Assembly (NCBI GenBank): GCA_002946415.1
Contig: NJPS01000048.1
Location: 496,001-560,000, forward strand
Direction of reading: 5' to 3'
DNA: 64,000 nt
Origin: Rutstroemia sp. NJR-2017a BVV2
Taxonomy: Eukaryota; Ascomycota; Leotiomycetes; Helotiales; Rutstroemiaceae
Position 1 is the first letter of the stretch. The number at the start of each line of letters is the position of its first letter. This document shows, one piece after another, positions 22,378-33,909 of this stretch. The position numbers were made by a program, and so were the translations under genes. The notes beneath the pieces are model-generated. The model made no database searches and had not been told where the DNA came from. It saw only the letters and a program-made list of their open reading frames with translations.

Positions 22378-23323
22378 GTTTCTTGATGGTTGATAGCAAA
22401 TGTGATGGTATCAACAATTGAAAACCATGTTGAAGAAAAGATTTTGGGCATTTGATATTGGGGTTCTTCGGAAATTCTAACTAATGACTTATGAGCTTAG
22501 CCTTTTTGGGGTCTAGCCTTAGCTTTATCTCCGGTCGAAGAGGCAAAATACGGCAAATCACCGAAAAACGGACTTCTCGGATAAGGAAGTAAAACAAGGC
22601 TGCCACTTCTGACAGCAAGGCTGAGCACCCTAGCTAACCTTACTTGTCGTAAATAACTAACGTTACCTCAAAGAGCCAATCATCTTGACATATTTGATTA
22701 GCATAGCAATTATGAAAGAGCTTGACCGCACATAAACACACACGAAATTTCATAACTTTATGCATACCAGTTAATTCATCCGTGCCTTGTTGCTGCCCCC
22801 TGCAAGCTGATGCAACCGATCCGATGATTCAATACTTACCGGGTCTCTTCTCGTAGTTCGTACGCTTTCGTCCTTACTTAATCGTAATTCTTCATCTGCA
22901 GTCAAGACTCAAGAGAAGTACCCAAGCGTCTCATTCATACGTCGGCACCTTTCCACCTTTCTATTTGCTGCTGCACGTTCTACCCAAGTTTATCCATTCA
23001 CCTCTCTGCATCGTGCTTGCTCCTCACTAAGTACCGCAAAATCGGGTTCCACAGCAAGGAAATCCCGCTCCTGTGCTAAAAAAGACTACCAAGCATTTGG
23101 GGCTGTCCATTCATCTGCTCAGCCACTCCTCGTCATTGTCCGTCCTACGAAAGTTACCCTTGAAATACTAAGAAAAGGCACCGTTTCCCTAAGCTTTACG
23201 ACAACCACGACAACCACGACAACCACAAAATACCTCTAAAGTCAACACACGAGCCGTTGAATTTCAGCCTCACGAGATCTTTAACAAACCTCTTTTGGTT
23301 TACATTTTGTTAAGAAAGGGGAG
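22378..23323. promoter_or_regulatory. Divergent promoter NFS1 / BAR-SH3 gene
   Basis: This 946 bp gap separates two start codons on opposite strands. A triple tandem ACGACAACC lies at 23198-23225, about 100 bp upstream of the BAR-SH3 start and probably within its 5' UTR. No gene is seen. Confidence 0.6.
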
Positions 23324-24730
23324 ATGTCCTTCAAGGGCTTTCAGAAGTCCCTGGTCAGAGTAAGAGTCTTCCTACGGAATGGTGGGGTTTGTCGCAGAGT
23401 GAACTAATTGTTGAAAAGGCGCCCCAAACGTTCAAAGCCAAGTTCAACCTTGGTGAGCATACCAAAGATGCCGTCTATCTTGATGCGGAGCGGCGATTCC
23501 AGGAGCTAGAAACCGAGACGAAGAAGTTGCATGATGAGAGTAAGAAGTACTTCGAGGCTATAAATGGGATGATGAACCATCAAATCGAGTTCTCTAAGGC
23601 ATGCGCGGAAATCTACAAGCCTATATCTGGAAGGATGTCAGATCCGGATTCTCTGGTTCAAGAGGGCAATCCGGAAGGAATCAAAGCATGTGAGGAATAT
23701 GAAGCAATCTGCAAAGACTTGTTGGCGACACTACAGCCCGAGCTAGAGATGATCGAAACCCGAGTTATCCGGCCTGCGGACGAATTGCTAGAAGTCATCA
23801 AGGTTATAAGAAAAACTGCAACCAAGCGTCAACATAAGCAATTGGATTACGACAGACATCGTGCTACACTCAAAAAACTGCAAGACAAGAAGGAGAAGAG
23901 TCTGAAGGATGAGAAGGCCATGTATAAAGCCGAAAACGATGTCGAGCAAGCGACGCAAGAGTTTAACTACTACAACGATCTTCTAAAGGACGAGTTACCG
24001 AAGTTATTTGCCTTGGAGCGCGAGTTCATCCGGCCATTGTTCCAATCCTTCTACTATATGCAACTGAACGTGTTCTACACACTCCACGAGAAGATGCAAG
24101 GTTGCGATATTGGATACTTCAATCTCATGCTTGATGTAGAGGAAGGGTTTGAAGCGAAGAGGGGAGACATCAGAGAACGAGCGGAAGCGCTCTCGATTGT
24201 GAAATTCAAAACAACTGGAGCGAAACGCCCACCCAAACCTCTTGCACTTGGCCCAGCAGGTAATCGCCTTGCGATTGAAGCAAAGCCATCTTCCGACTCT
24301 CCTACCCGACGCGCATCTGCAGACTATGCAGAAAAACCACCTCCACCATACACCTCTAGTCTTTCGCCCTATAACGGCGAAACAACCGTGGCACGAGCCA
24401 ATTCAACCGGAAGTTCATGGGGTGCTGCAGCAAAGGCGAAAAAGGCCGCACCCCCACCACCAAAACCAAAGCCATCGAGATTCAGTGGTGCGCCTGGGGT
24501 AGAAACTGTCACCGCATTGTATGATTATGAAGCGCAAGCAGAAGGAGATTTAAGTTTCAGTACGGGAGATGTCATCGAGATTGTGACAAGGACAGCCAAT
24601 GAGAACGAATGGTGGATTGGAAAACTGAACGGGAAACAAGGACAATTCCCTGGTATTTACCCCCCTCTCCGCCCAGACCCTTCGTGCCTGAGCTAACCGA
24701 ATTATAGGAAACTATGTCAAAGTGAACTAG
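23324..24730 (+). CDS. RVS167: BAR-SH3 domain protein, Rvs167/Hob1 (amphiphysin) type
   Basis: Exons 23324-23359, 23419-24652 and 24708-24730 give 430 residues. The N-terminus MSFKGFQKSLVR is the amphipathic helix of N-BAR proteins and is built by the first splice. The BAR domain follows (about residues 13-250), with long charged helices and a family-typical KRQHKQLDYDRHRATLKKL. A Pro/Ala/Ser linker leads to a C-terminal SH3 domain with ALYDYEAQAEGDLSF, ENEWWIGKLNGKQGQFPG and NYVKVN. The last exon of only 23 bp supplies the final SH3 strand; without it the domain would be cut. The family bends membranes at late endocytosis at cortical actin patches and partners Rvs161. Length matches fungal Hob1/Rvs167 proteins. 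Confidence 0.95.
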
Positions 24731-25479
24731 ACGATAGGCTCTCAAAATGGATATCTTATACCCCATCACTCTTGCGCTGCAATTTCGCTGTGAACGAGAG
24801 CTTTTTCCCTCGAAGTGTGTGGTTTTTGAGTCGAGGACATGGAACAAAACACATACCCAACGCCATGCATTGTCAGAGCAACAATCATCATCAACCCACA
24901 GACGGAGTATGCTCCATTTTGGGAATAGGGGAATGCGCTAGAAGCGACGCGAGGATTATTCATGTACTTGTGTATCAACCTCTTTTCTTGCTACAGTAGG
25001 TCACTACAGATTTATATAATATTACAACAGTTTCCTGAAGCGAAATGCGCTGCATGTATTGTGGTGTGTGTGTGCTGTGAGAGTTCTCACAATGTGCTCT
25101 AAGCGGTTTTCAATTCTTTCATACATCTGCGCTTCCCCATACAGCAACTTCGGCAGACGGTACTTGGGTGAATCATCCGCCCCGCATCTGATAGTTATCA
25201 CTTTCGGAAGCGAGTGCAAATGGGTTCTCATCCGCATCAGAGGACTTGATATTTCTTGGTGAGTAAGAGAGTGATATTGATATTGCTTTCTATCTAATAA
25301 TCCTACCGTACTTGGTAATGTAATGCATCTGTTGTTATGGTTAATTTTCCTTCTTTTCAAGCTTCCTCTCATCCACTTCATTCCCTCCCCTTCTTCCCCC
25401 TTCCCCTCATCTCCTTATTGAATATCCTAGCTAGCACCTATAGGCATCTCAATTTCAGTCCCTTTCCTCGCTGAAGGTG
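24731..25479. other. Convergent intergenic region, no gene seen
   Basis: This 749 bp gap lies between the 3' ends of the BAR-SH3 gene and the disordered KIRLF-motif gene. Short frames lack domains. Sequence from 25,380 onward becomes strongly pyrimidine-rich on the plus strand because the minus-strand gene ends in an Arg/Glu-rich tail. Confidence 0.6.
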
Positions 25480-28400
25480 TTACTCCCTCCAACTCCTCCA
25501 CTTTTCCCTATCCCTCCTCGTCCTTCCCCTCTCCCTATCCATTTCCTCTCGGCTTTCCCTTTCTTTTCCTCTTTCTCTCTCCCTCGCCCTCTCTTTCTCT
25601 TTCTCCCTTTCCTTTTCCCTACACAGCAACCTCATCCTCTTCATCTCCATCGCCCTCAACGGCTTCGGCTCCGCCAACCCACACTCCGCCTCCTTAACCA
25701 CCATCTCTTCCATCCCATCCCTCTCTACATTCTCATCCTCCTTCCCACCCACACCTCCATCCTCCGCCTCACCCAACCCAGTATACACCACCCCCCAATC
25801 CCATCCCTGTCCTCCCATCTCCTCCTCATCCTCCTCATCCGCAGACCCCTTCCCCTCTCCCTCAAAATCACAACTCCCATCAGTCTCCCTCCTCTCCCCA
25901 ATCCTCATTGCCATCCCCATCCCCTTCTCATTCATCCCTCTCTCTCTATCCTCCCTCGCGAAAAAACCCCCCGGAATCAACGGCGTCTCAAAAACCTCGT
26001 CCCACAGCCCCACCACATGATTTCTCTTCCCGAGTCGCAATCTCGAGCCATACTGTGCTTTCGGCGCAGGCAATGGCGGCGTGGATTTCGATTTCCTACG
26101 CGTAGTCGCTAATTCTTTTAGGTTGTTGATTATCTCTTGGGCTTCGGCGCCGCTGACGCCGGATTCTTTTCCTTTTGCCGTTCCTTTGCCTTTATTGTTT
26201 TGCTCGGACGTCTGGCCAGGCTGGGAAGTGGTTTGTGATTGAACCGATACCTGCAGATTTTTCTGATGATTGATAATCGGATCAGCTGCGTAAGTTATCA
26301 CGCGTTCCCGAATTGGACTGCTTTCGAAACGATCGTCTCGCCCATCCATGAAAGCATAACTACGAATGGGACTTATCTTTTCCGTGTCAGTTCTCTGCTC
26401 GCTGATTTTGCTGGCACATTTCCCACTCAACCCCGGACGAGCGTTCTGTGCGATTGATTCGAATAATCGGATTTTGTCCATTATGAAGTTGCCGCGGGGT
26501 TTTGGCCTGTGCGGGCCTTCGAGCGGCCATGTTCGACGGGCTTCGATGAGGTTGGGGGTCTCGCTTGGTGGAGTGATGTCGTTTCGGGGAAGTTTGCGGG
26601 ATGGATAATGCTGTTTTCGTTGTGTGAAGGGTTGACCTTGAGCTTGAGGTTGTGGCTGCGGGGTATATTCTTGCTTTCGATTTATAGAAAGAGGAAGATT
26701 TGGTTGCCAGGGCACAGGAGGTGGTGCCGGGTCAGCAGCTCGACCACTTCCCTCTTCCCTTTTCATCACTCCAGACTTTAGATCTCTACCGGTTGAATTC
26801 GGCGCAGAACCAGGCGCAGCCGAATCGAACGAAGCGCCTCCATCAAACACCATCCTCATATCCGCAACTTTCGACCTCGACCGAAAACACGAGCTGTCCT
26901 TCAACAACTGCGCCTTCCTATATGATTCTTCTCCCGCATCCCCTTTCCCCGTTCCATTCTCAAGTCCCGGCATTGCTTCTTTTGACCTCTCATAGCCACC
27001 CCCAGAGGGCTGGGTATACGCAGTAGTTGGACCTTTCTTCTCCTGGCTCCTGGCCGAGTAAATCGCTTCGATCCTCTCGCCAATTTGATCACGCCGCGTA
27101 TCAACATCTTTCTGAATCATACTTCGGTTGTTCTTGTTAGAGCGCGCATTCATCCGACGGGAGCGGAGGAGGCTAGGGTTTTCGCGGGGTTGGGTGGGTG
27201 TCGTGTTGATTTCGTAGCGAGCGAGAGAGCGCCCCCGAAGAGGCGTTTCGTCCGCTTTGGTTGTGGTGTTAGTATATATGTAATTGTGGGGATTAAAAAT
27301 GTTCTCTTTAGGCTCGACGAAGAGAATATTATAACGTACCTTTTATCCCTGAAGCCATCATCCGAGGTTGCGTTTGTCTGGTCGGGGAAGTTCGTGGCGA
27401 GACAGCCGCCGAGGACTTTGCAGCTGAAGCCCACTGGTTTATAAGGAAAGGATTCTCAACCGCTTCTCCAAAAAGATTCCTCTGCTTCCTTGAGGCGGAA
27501 GAATGTTGAGATTTTGCCGCCGATGGAAGTGTTCCCTTCTCCCTTGCCGTGCCTGTAGAGCGTGAATAACTTTCCGATTCTGCAAATGGCACTTTAAACA
27601 TCGGCATCTCGGGCATAGGCACGACATATGAAGCCACTGATGATCCAGTGTTAATGTTCGTGCCGGCTGAACGTGGCGTATAAAACTCGTACTTAGGAGG
27701 GCTCGGAAGGAGCTGATTGTTAATAGCGTTGCTGTTGCGGTCAACACTTCCATCGAAGAGACGAATTTTGTCTTTGATTGTCGAACCAAGCGTTTTGTCG
27801 TCAACGGGCCCCTTTAATGCATATATCGGAATATCATTCCTAGTAACATTCCTATTCCCGGGAGTCACTGATGAAGAGATCACCCTTCCTTCACTCTTCG
27901 GCGCTACCGTCCCGACTTTCGCTGGTTGCTGCTGTGCCATCCTCATCCGTCTCGTGTGGAATTGCTTCCCAGCTGAGCGTATCATCGTTGACCTTGTGCT
28001 ACTAGATGTCTCGTTCCAGGTCGAGTTTTCGAGCACATCATCGGTGAAGACGTCGTCGTTTATGGAGACACGACGACTTCCAGGGCTGGGAATAGTGGAT
28101 AGGCGCCGTTGTGCCGAACCATTTGTTCCACCTCTGCGACGAGGCGAGTTACGTGCTGAGTGTAGTGGTGCTGGTTGCAGAGAGGGTACGGTGTAGGGAA
28201 CACTGAGCGCATCAAGGGATTCGAATTTACCGACGAGACAGCGAAGAGTCGATGTTATTGGGGGTTTGGAGCTGGGTCCTATCAATATGTATTCGTTTTC
28301 TGACATAGGATTGGTTGAATAGGCTTCGAAAGTACTCACCGGTAAGGGGAATTCCATTCTCTATGTCTCGGTGGTACACGTATGGGCGTGGAGGGGCCAT

Positions 28401-28481
28401 CAGTCGAAGACATTCTTGATCTTGATCTACGACGAACAGGGTTGGCATTGGAGCGATGTCCCGGGCGACTCCAAGTTCCAT
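25480..28481 (-). CDS. Disordered protein with two KIRLF motifs and RE-rich tail
   Basis: Exons 28481-28340, 28278-27340 and 27254-25480 give about 951 residues with consistent phases. I do not recognise a named family. Two related motifs, TIKDKIRLFDGS in the middle and FIMDKIRLFESIAQNA later, are embedded in Ser/Pro/Arg-rich disordered sequence with many basic-Ser sites. The C-terminal 60 residues are almost only Arg, Glu, Lys and Ser (REREKEKERARERERGKER) and likely form a long charged helix. The 85 bp second intron is supported by an open frame on both sides (GIKG to ADETPLRGR). The N-terminus is uncertain: a different frame with its own ATG at 28491 (MSQYGTWSRPGHRSN) overlaps exon 1 and has a composition more like the rest of the protein. 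It could be joined by another donor site upstream. A cytoskeletal or signalling scaffold role is possible but unproven. Confidence 0.7.
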
Positions 28482-28491
28482 ATTGGGACAT

Positions 28492-29002
28492 GCTCGTGAG
28501 GGTGCTGCCACTGATAGCGTAAAGATTGTCAATCAGATATTGTTTAAGAAGTAGTCATCGTCAAGGAACACTGCAATAGGTATAATGTTGGAAAGGAAAT
28601 TCAGCGAATAGCTACATGAATCTTAGAGTCAGTGCTGGGATGTATCTGCGATGTGGCGCGTGAGTTGTTGAAGCACTCCTTCTCTATTGAGTAAATTAAT
28701 GGAGAGGGAAGGAACAGCCTGGCTGACACTTGCCATTTTGATCATCGAACAGTACGCAAGGTAGTGAAAACCTCAAAGTAGAAGTAATCCTCTTGGACAA
28801 GAGGTCTTTGGTTACTGACTGGTGTATAAGCATTTAATAAATACATCTGACGAAAATAAATGTATGTCCGAACACGCTGTTTTTGAATCCACCCCAAGTC
28901 AACCAAATATTCAATATATCCCCCATCGTTTTCTGCCCCCCTAGGGTATCACTTGCTAAAACCAACCGTATCATTTGAAGCACTCATCCTCACCACACCA
29001 AT
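28492..29002. other. Intergenic, upstream of KIRLF-motif gene
   Basis: This gap of about 510 bp lies between the minus-strand KIRLF-motif gene start and the Ste2 stop codon. It should contain the Ste2 3' end and the promoter of the former. No gene is seen. Confidence 0.55.
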
Positions 29003-30198
29003 TCATGCATTTTGAAATCCATATGACTTTTTGACACGAACACCCATAGCTTCAAGATCCATCTCCGTGCTATCTCTACCCTGACTGTTCACCACAGAGT
29101 CGGTCGTAGTGGCTTGTTGCGTCGAATCACTTCCCTTCCTAGATTGAAGAACCGACTGTGAAGAGGGTGCATTGGAGCTGCCACCGCAGTTCCTCTGTTG
29201 GTAGCCGGTGCGAGACCCGGACAGCTGGTTGGATTTGGTTAGGTGAGATAGATCAAGAGACGATGTCTCTTCGTCGGTGGCCATGCCTGCCCAAAGTGAG
29301 GAGAGCGGCAGCAGGAGTGCGACCATGGTAAGCGCAAGAGTGCCTGCTTCTGGAAGCTCCTCGGGAGTAGTGTATTCGAGAATGGCAAAGATGGCTATTT
29401 TCTGGTGAGCATATGCATATTGAAACATTAACAGATCTTCTTACAAGGTATAACCATAGTACATCCACCCATAGCAGCAAGAATGCGCACAGCGCTCCAT
29501 TGCTTCCATCCATTTCTTCTGCGATTCCATAGAGTTCTGACCAGCTTTCCTGTGAAGATGATGGAGAAATACCAGATTGAGATTGTTTCGGTAACAAGTG
29601 TTCCTTCCATTAGCCATCCCATGGACAAGAATGATGTGGCTGATAATATGCTTTGCGAGTTGATAACCGTGGTAGCGAATCTGAAGCTGATTGCCAATAA
29701 GGCCACAATCCCAGACACAATGGTCATGGAGTATCGGTAAATGTCATCGAGCCCCTTGCATACTGTGTAGGCTTGAAGGAACAAGGACATATTAACCGTA
29801 ATGGTCATGAGTAGAGGAATGACGCTGCCGGCAACGCTAGTGGCATAAGCGGCTTTTGGTACCCTGCTGAAATCGAGCGTAAAGGATGCGTAGAATTCGT
29901 TCCAGGCGCTGGTGAAGTACAGAGCAAAGAGAAGGGCTCGAAGAAAGCCGAAAGCAAGTGACAGAAGGTTAAGGACAAACAGCAGAGACTTGCGTTTCGA
30001 CGACTTGGTGAGAATAGCTACGACGAAGAGCATCATGAAGCAAGCTCCAGCCTGAGCACCATAATTGATGCAGCTGGCCACATTGTAATAGTAGAAGTAG
30101 TCAACGTCTGTAGGCAAGATATACACCGGGGTGCCATCCGACAAGAGCAGAGTAAAGCTCTGGGTGAGAGGGTCGAAATTTGAGCCGTTGAACGACAT
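29003..30198 (-). CDS. STE2: Alpha-factor pheromone receptor (Ste2-type GPCR)
   Basis: Exons 30198-29445 and 29394-29003 (intron 50 bp) encode 381 residues. The short extracellular N-terminus carries N-x-S/T-like sites (NGSNFDP) and is followed by seven hydrophobic spans, beginning YNVASCINYGAQAGACFMML. The third intracellular loop and sixth span have the Ste2 signature WNRRRNGWKQWSAVRILAAMG followed by IPSIFAILEY across the splice, including the proline that is essential in this helix. The cytoplasmic tail is Ser/Thr-rich, as expected for desensitising phosphorylation. The receptor recognises the peptide alpha pheromone at the plasma membrane and signals through a heterotrimeric G protein to the mating MAP kinase path; in some filamentous fungi it also directs growth toward hosts. 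Length is close to other Pezizomycotina Ste2 proteins. Confidence 0.92.
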
Positions 30199-31221
30199 TG
30201 TGATGCCTTACAAATCGGAAGAAGAGATAGGGCGATTAATAGTCGAAAAGTTTGAAGATTGAGTTGACGAGAGTAGAAGGCTGAGAAGATACGGATCGAA
30301 ATGTAGAAACTTTGTAGAGAAGCTATTACGGTGGTATTGGAGGCTCGCAGCACAGAAAAACGAGAGTTGGCAGATCTAATGAGTAGTTGGAGGTTTATAT
30401 TGGGAGAGTCTTGAGATGGGTACGAGAGCATATGCCGTGTCTCCCTCGACAATGTTTCGAGATAATATGAACGCATCACTTTTCCATAATATTATCGAGT
30501 AGTATTATTGCTATTCGAAATTGAGAAGAGTCAAATCTTCACCAAGAGCATCGCAAAGGACAATACGAAATCCTCTTGATATTGTTCAGTGCAATCGATT
30601 CAGTGAACCAGGTGTTTTCTAGCATAAAGAAATATACGATGTATAATATATCACTCGATTCAGTCGCTACAATCCAGACCACTCAGTCTGAATCAACGAG
30701 ACAGTGATATGAATTCCAAAAGTACTAGCACTGACGTAGATCTCAGGAGATATTGTGCCTGGCGGGCATCCTTAGTATTGTTGTGATCCCTTAGTATTGT
30801 CCCTGTAGCCGAGCGACATGGAGACTTGACCGGTTTGAGTGAATTCTTGGAATGAGAGGTTGAAAGGAAAGGAGAAAAACGCAATATCACATTGCTTTTG
30901 GAGGAGAAAGCGGTGTCTGTTCCATTTCAGACTACACATGAAAAGACACATGAAAAGACACATGAAAAGCTTACCCAGGTAATCTTGGAAATGACATTAG
31001 TATGTTAGATGTTGTGGATGTCGTTGATTTAGGACGATGAAGGCGAAAAATTATTTCGCAGAGAGATGTTTCACATACGCTAAGCCCATCTAGGCATGAC
31101 CTCTGACCAAATAAGGTTACTGTAGATGAGCCGCTGCCACCCAGGTCTGCACATGCTGCTTCCCGACGGCAGATGTAGTAGTTCCCTGATTTCTCCTCGT
31201 TTTCATCCAAACTTTAGGCCT
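30199..31221. other. Ste2 upstream region, no firm gene
   Basis: About 1 kb lies upstream of the pheromone receptor. Minus-strand frame 31210-30971 (about 79 residues, with cysteine-rich YYICRREAACADLGG) follows the orphan gene at 31222-31630 closely and might be a further exon of it. I could not find a splice pair that joins them. The rest shows no credible coding. Confidence 0.45.
30935..30969. repeat. Tandem ACACATGAAAAG x3
   Basis: Three near-perfect 12 bp copies are visible in a non-coding stretch. Confidence 0.85.
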
Positions 31222-31630
31222 TTACAGACCGTTGTGCTTCTGTGTGTTAACGCATAGCGTGATATTCTGCCTGTCGCCAGAGTAATATTCTGCGAATACC
31301 CATTCACTTATCGGATATTGCATGATGGAACGGATAGCGACCTTGTAACACACCATGTTGCAGTTTGAAGATCCCCAGACGAGGACAGGAAGTAAAGTTC
31401 GAGCCTCGAGGCACACAAGTTCGCAATTATCCGAAGAGATAAACTCAGTGAAGGCTTGTAGGACTGGTCGTTTTTTCGTCCTCCCCGAAAGTGGCGTGCG
31501 GATCTCCACTCTCAGATGACATGTTGTCTGCCCGGCCGTAGCTGACAGCAATTTCCCAAGGCTGTGTTGCATTACTTACGACATATGCATCGGTGAAGCT
31601 AATTAGCAGCGGTGGATCGGGATCATCCAT
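31222..31630 (-). CDS. Orphan six-cysteine protein, possibly incomplete
   Basis: Two exons (31630-31580 and 31527-31222, intron 52 bp) give a coherent 118-residue frame beginning MDDPDPPLLISFTDAYV and ending at a stop. It has six cysteines (TTCHLRV, DNCELVC, NCNMVC, ITLCVN) and alternating hydrophobic residues suggesting a beta-rich fold. No signal peptide follows this methionine. The frame is open upstream to about 31679 (RDRQGYR just before MDDP), and a GTGAGA donor lies near 31758, so an upstream exon with a secretion signal may be missing. I do not recognise the family. It sits in a gene-poor stretch with other orphan frames, so it may be a fast-evolving gene or a relic. Confidence 0.4.
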
Positions 31631-32964
31631 GCGGTAGCCCTGTCTGTCTCGTGGAGAGTTGAGAGAGTATGGGACTTCACGTCAGCACGCAAGGTACAAT
31701 CAGTGGTGGAACCAGACTCCGTTTCCTTTCTTAAGCTACGGCTACAGTTCTCACCAACGGGCCCCAGACTGATGCAGAGCCTTAGTATTAGCTCAGCTTG
31801 CTTTAAGTTTTGTTATTGGGGGTGAACTTCCGGGACTCCAGAAGGATTGCACTACTTCCAAAGCCCGTCAAAAAGGCTCACTGAGTAAAACATCTAAAGA
31901 CCTCCGGAGCCTCGCGGGTGTTAAATGCTTAAAAGCGCACCAGCTCGCGAATGATGCACCTCATTAGCAAATGCAAGGCTTCTCAATGAAGATCATAAAG
32001 CATTTCCCACAATGTTGTGTGAAGCATCAACATGTATGTGAAAAAGAGTACATCATATGGCCCTGGTGGTGATGAAAAATACACGAGCTCAAGGACAAGA
32101 CCTCATTTTGTGCAACCGATGCAAAACAAGAAGGGTGTCCCCATCGCAAGTGCCGTCTCCAGGCTACCGATCGAGTGCTGACTGACATGTGTGCCAAGAG
32201 TGGGGTTCGAAGTCGCAGTGATATGCTTGCGGGGTGTATCATTAAGAACAAAACGTGATGTTGTCGTTGAAAACGGAGAAGCCTTCGGCCATGGTGATGC
32301 AATGGTGTTGCATCTTCACCGAAGTGTAATCATGATAATCCCGCAACCGCGGGGATATCTCCAGTTGTGAACAAATACCCTGTTTCCGATCGATCCTATT
32401 TAAAGGTCGTTTCAATGGAGCAGAAAAGCCAAGAAGAACCAACCGTGCAGCCACAGCCAAGGAAACAAGTTATCAAACACTTCCCGAATGAAACTAAAGT
32501 CCAGGCCAAAGCAGATTGGATCACGGGGTAGAGCAAGCAGCAATCACTGTTTACAACAAAAATCATTAGAAGACGAAGGAAAGGTCGGTTTTTGATCAGC
32601 ATAATTATATTTCTAGTATTAAATGAGTGTCGTCTACAGCATCTTTTTCTCGTAAGAAGTAGGCTCTGTATAAAGGAAAGTATATAAGTCAATTCATCTT
32701 CATCTCAATATCTATATGAACCATCACCCGCCTATTTTCACCCCATCATCAGGAGAAGAACAAAATCGGAATCACAGATTCTCAATCCTGAACCCTCAAC
32801 CCATCCGAGAAAGAAAACAGGCCCCAAAAAGGAAAAATCGTTATAACAAAGGAAATTCTCTCCATGCTTGTATTCAGTCCCCAACTAAAACATAAACCAT
32901 TAAGTATCCAATTTCCACCTATTCATTACTCAACCACTCCAGCTAGCTCCAACGAGGTGAGAAT
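31631..32964. other. Gene-poor stretch, no supported gene
   Basis: This 1.33 kb region has several overlapping short frames on the minus strand (32692-32027) with no signal peptide, domain or splice logic that I could support. Its right end contains the 3' region of the Egh16-family gene. Confidence 0.5.
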
Positions 32965-33909
32965 TTACTCAGAGTCGGCGGCTTGAAGAGCACGGGCGAA
33001 GCGGCGCTTGCTGAGGTTGTACTCGATGGCGCGCTTCTTAGCACCAGCGGACTGAGTGAAAGCGACGGATCCACCGAAAGGACCAGCGAGCGCACTGTTC
33101 TGAAGCTTGGCAACGCAGACGTTGCTAGCGCCACCGACGGTGCCAGAGCAAGTCATGCCAGCTGGCATCTGGATGGCGACTGGGAAATCCATGGTCTGAG
33201 CAGCAGAAAGACCGCCGATGCCGATACCGGGGACGTTCTGGGTGACTTGAGCACTCTTGAATGCGGATGGGTCAGTTCCACCGGAAGTGGCGTCGACCAT
33301 GGCGGTCAATGGTCCGGCACCATCTTGGTTGACCTGATGGAAGGTCATCTTGACAGTTCCGTCATCGGCACATGTGGGCATGCCGGCGGCGGCACCAGCT
33401 CCCTCGGCGGCCTTGACACCGGTCTCTGAAGTACCGGCTGGGGTCTTAGCACCACCGCCTGCGGCGCGGACGACGAGAGCGCGGCGAGCCATGTTAGCGG
33501 CGTGGATCTCACGAGCGGCTTTGGCGGAGGTGGAGTTGGCGTCGCCACCCATGAAGAGAGAGACCATCTTGGCGGCATTGACTGGTCCGCCACCCTGAGT
33601 GCGGCCCAATGCAGTGGCCTTGGAGGTTCCCATCTCACCGGTTCGGATGATGGAGGTATCGGCCTCTGCACCGCAGCCTGGGGTTGGGCAATCACGAGGA
33701 GTTCCGTCGGCAACTAGATGAGGATGTTAATGAGATGAAATCGAAAGATGAGAAGAGTAGAAGCTAAAGTAGCTTCAGAGATGGGATTGCATACCTGAGA
33801 GACCGGGCATGGTAACACCGTTGGCACCCTGAACCTCGGTGACGACACCGTGGGCGAAGACGTTGGTGGCAGCGAAGGCCACAAGGAGGATAGCTGAAGA
33901 GTATTGCAT
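32965..33909 (-). CDS. Egh16-family secreted appressorial protein
   Basis: Exons 33909-33795 and 33713-32965 (intron 81 bp) encode 287 residues. A signal peptide (MQYSSAILLVAFAATNVFA) is followed directly by HGVVTEVQGANGVTMPGLS, the conserved start of the Egh16/MAS1/CAS1 family. Later motifs include PRDCPTPGCGAEADTSI, RTGEMGTSKATALGRTQGGGPVNAAKM, a cysteine-paired GMPTCADDGTVKMTFHQVNQDGAGP and AGMTCSGTVGGASNVCVAKLQN. Members are secreted by plant- and insect-infecting fungi, several are induced in appressoria and some contribute to host penetration; biochemical activity is not established here. The C-terminus carries dibasic sites (AKKR, SKRR), possible Kex2 targets. High Ala/Gly and high-GC codons stand out from flanking DNA, consistent with strong expression. 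Confidence 0.92.

Noticed and set aside
32027..32692. Series of minus-strand frames that might form a small cysteine-rich gene
   Set aside because: Two frames are open at once and no splice pair gives one coherent protein with a start; evidence is too weak.
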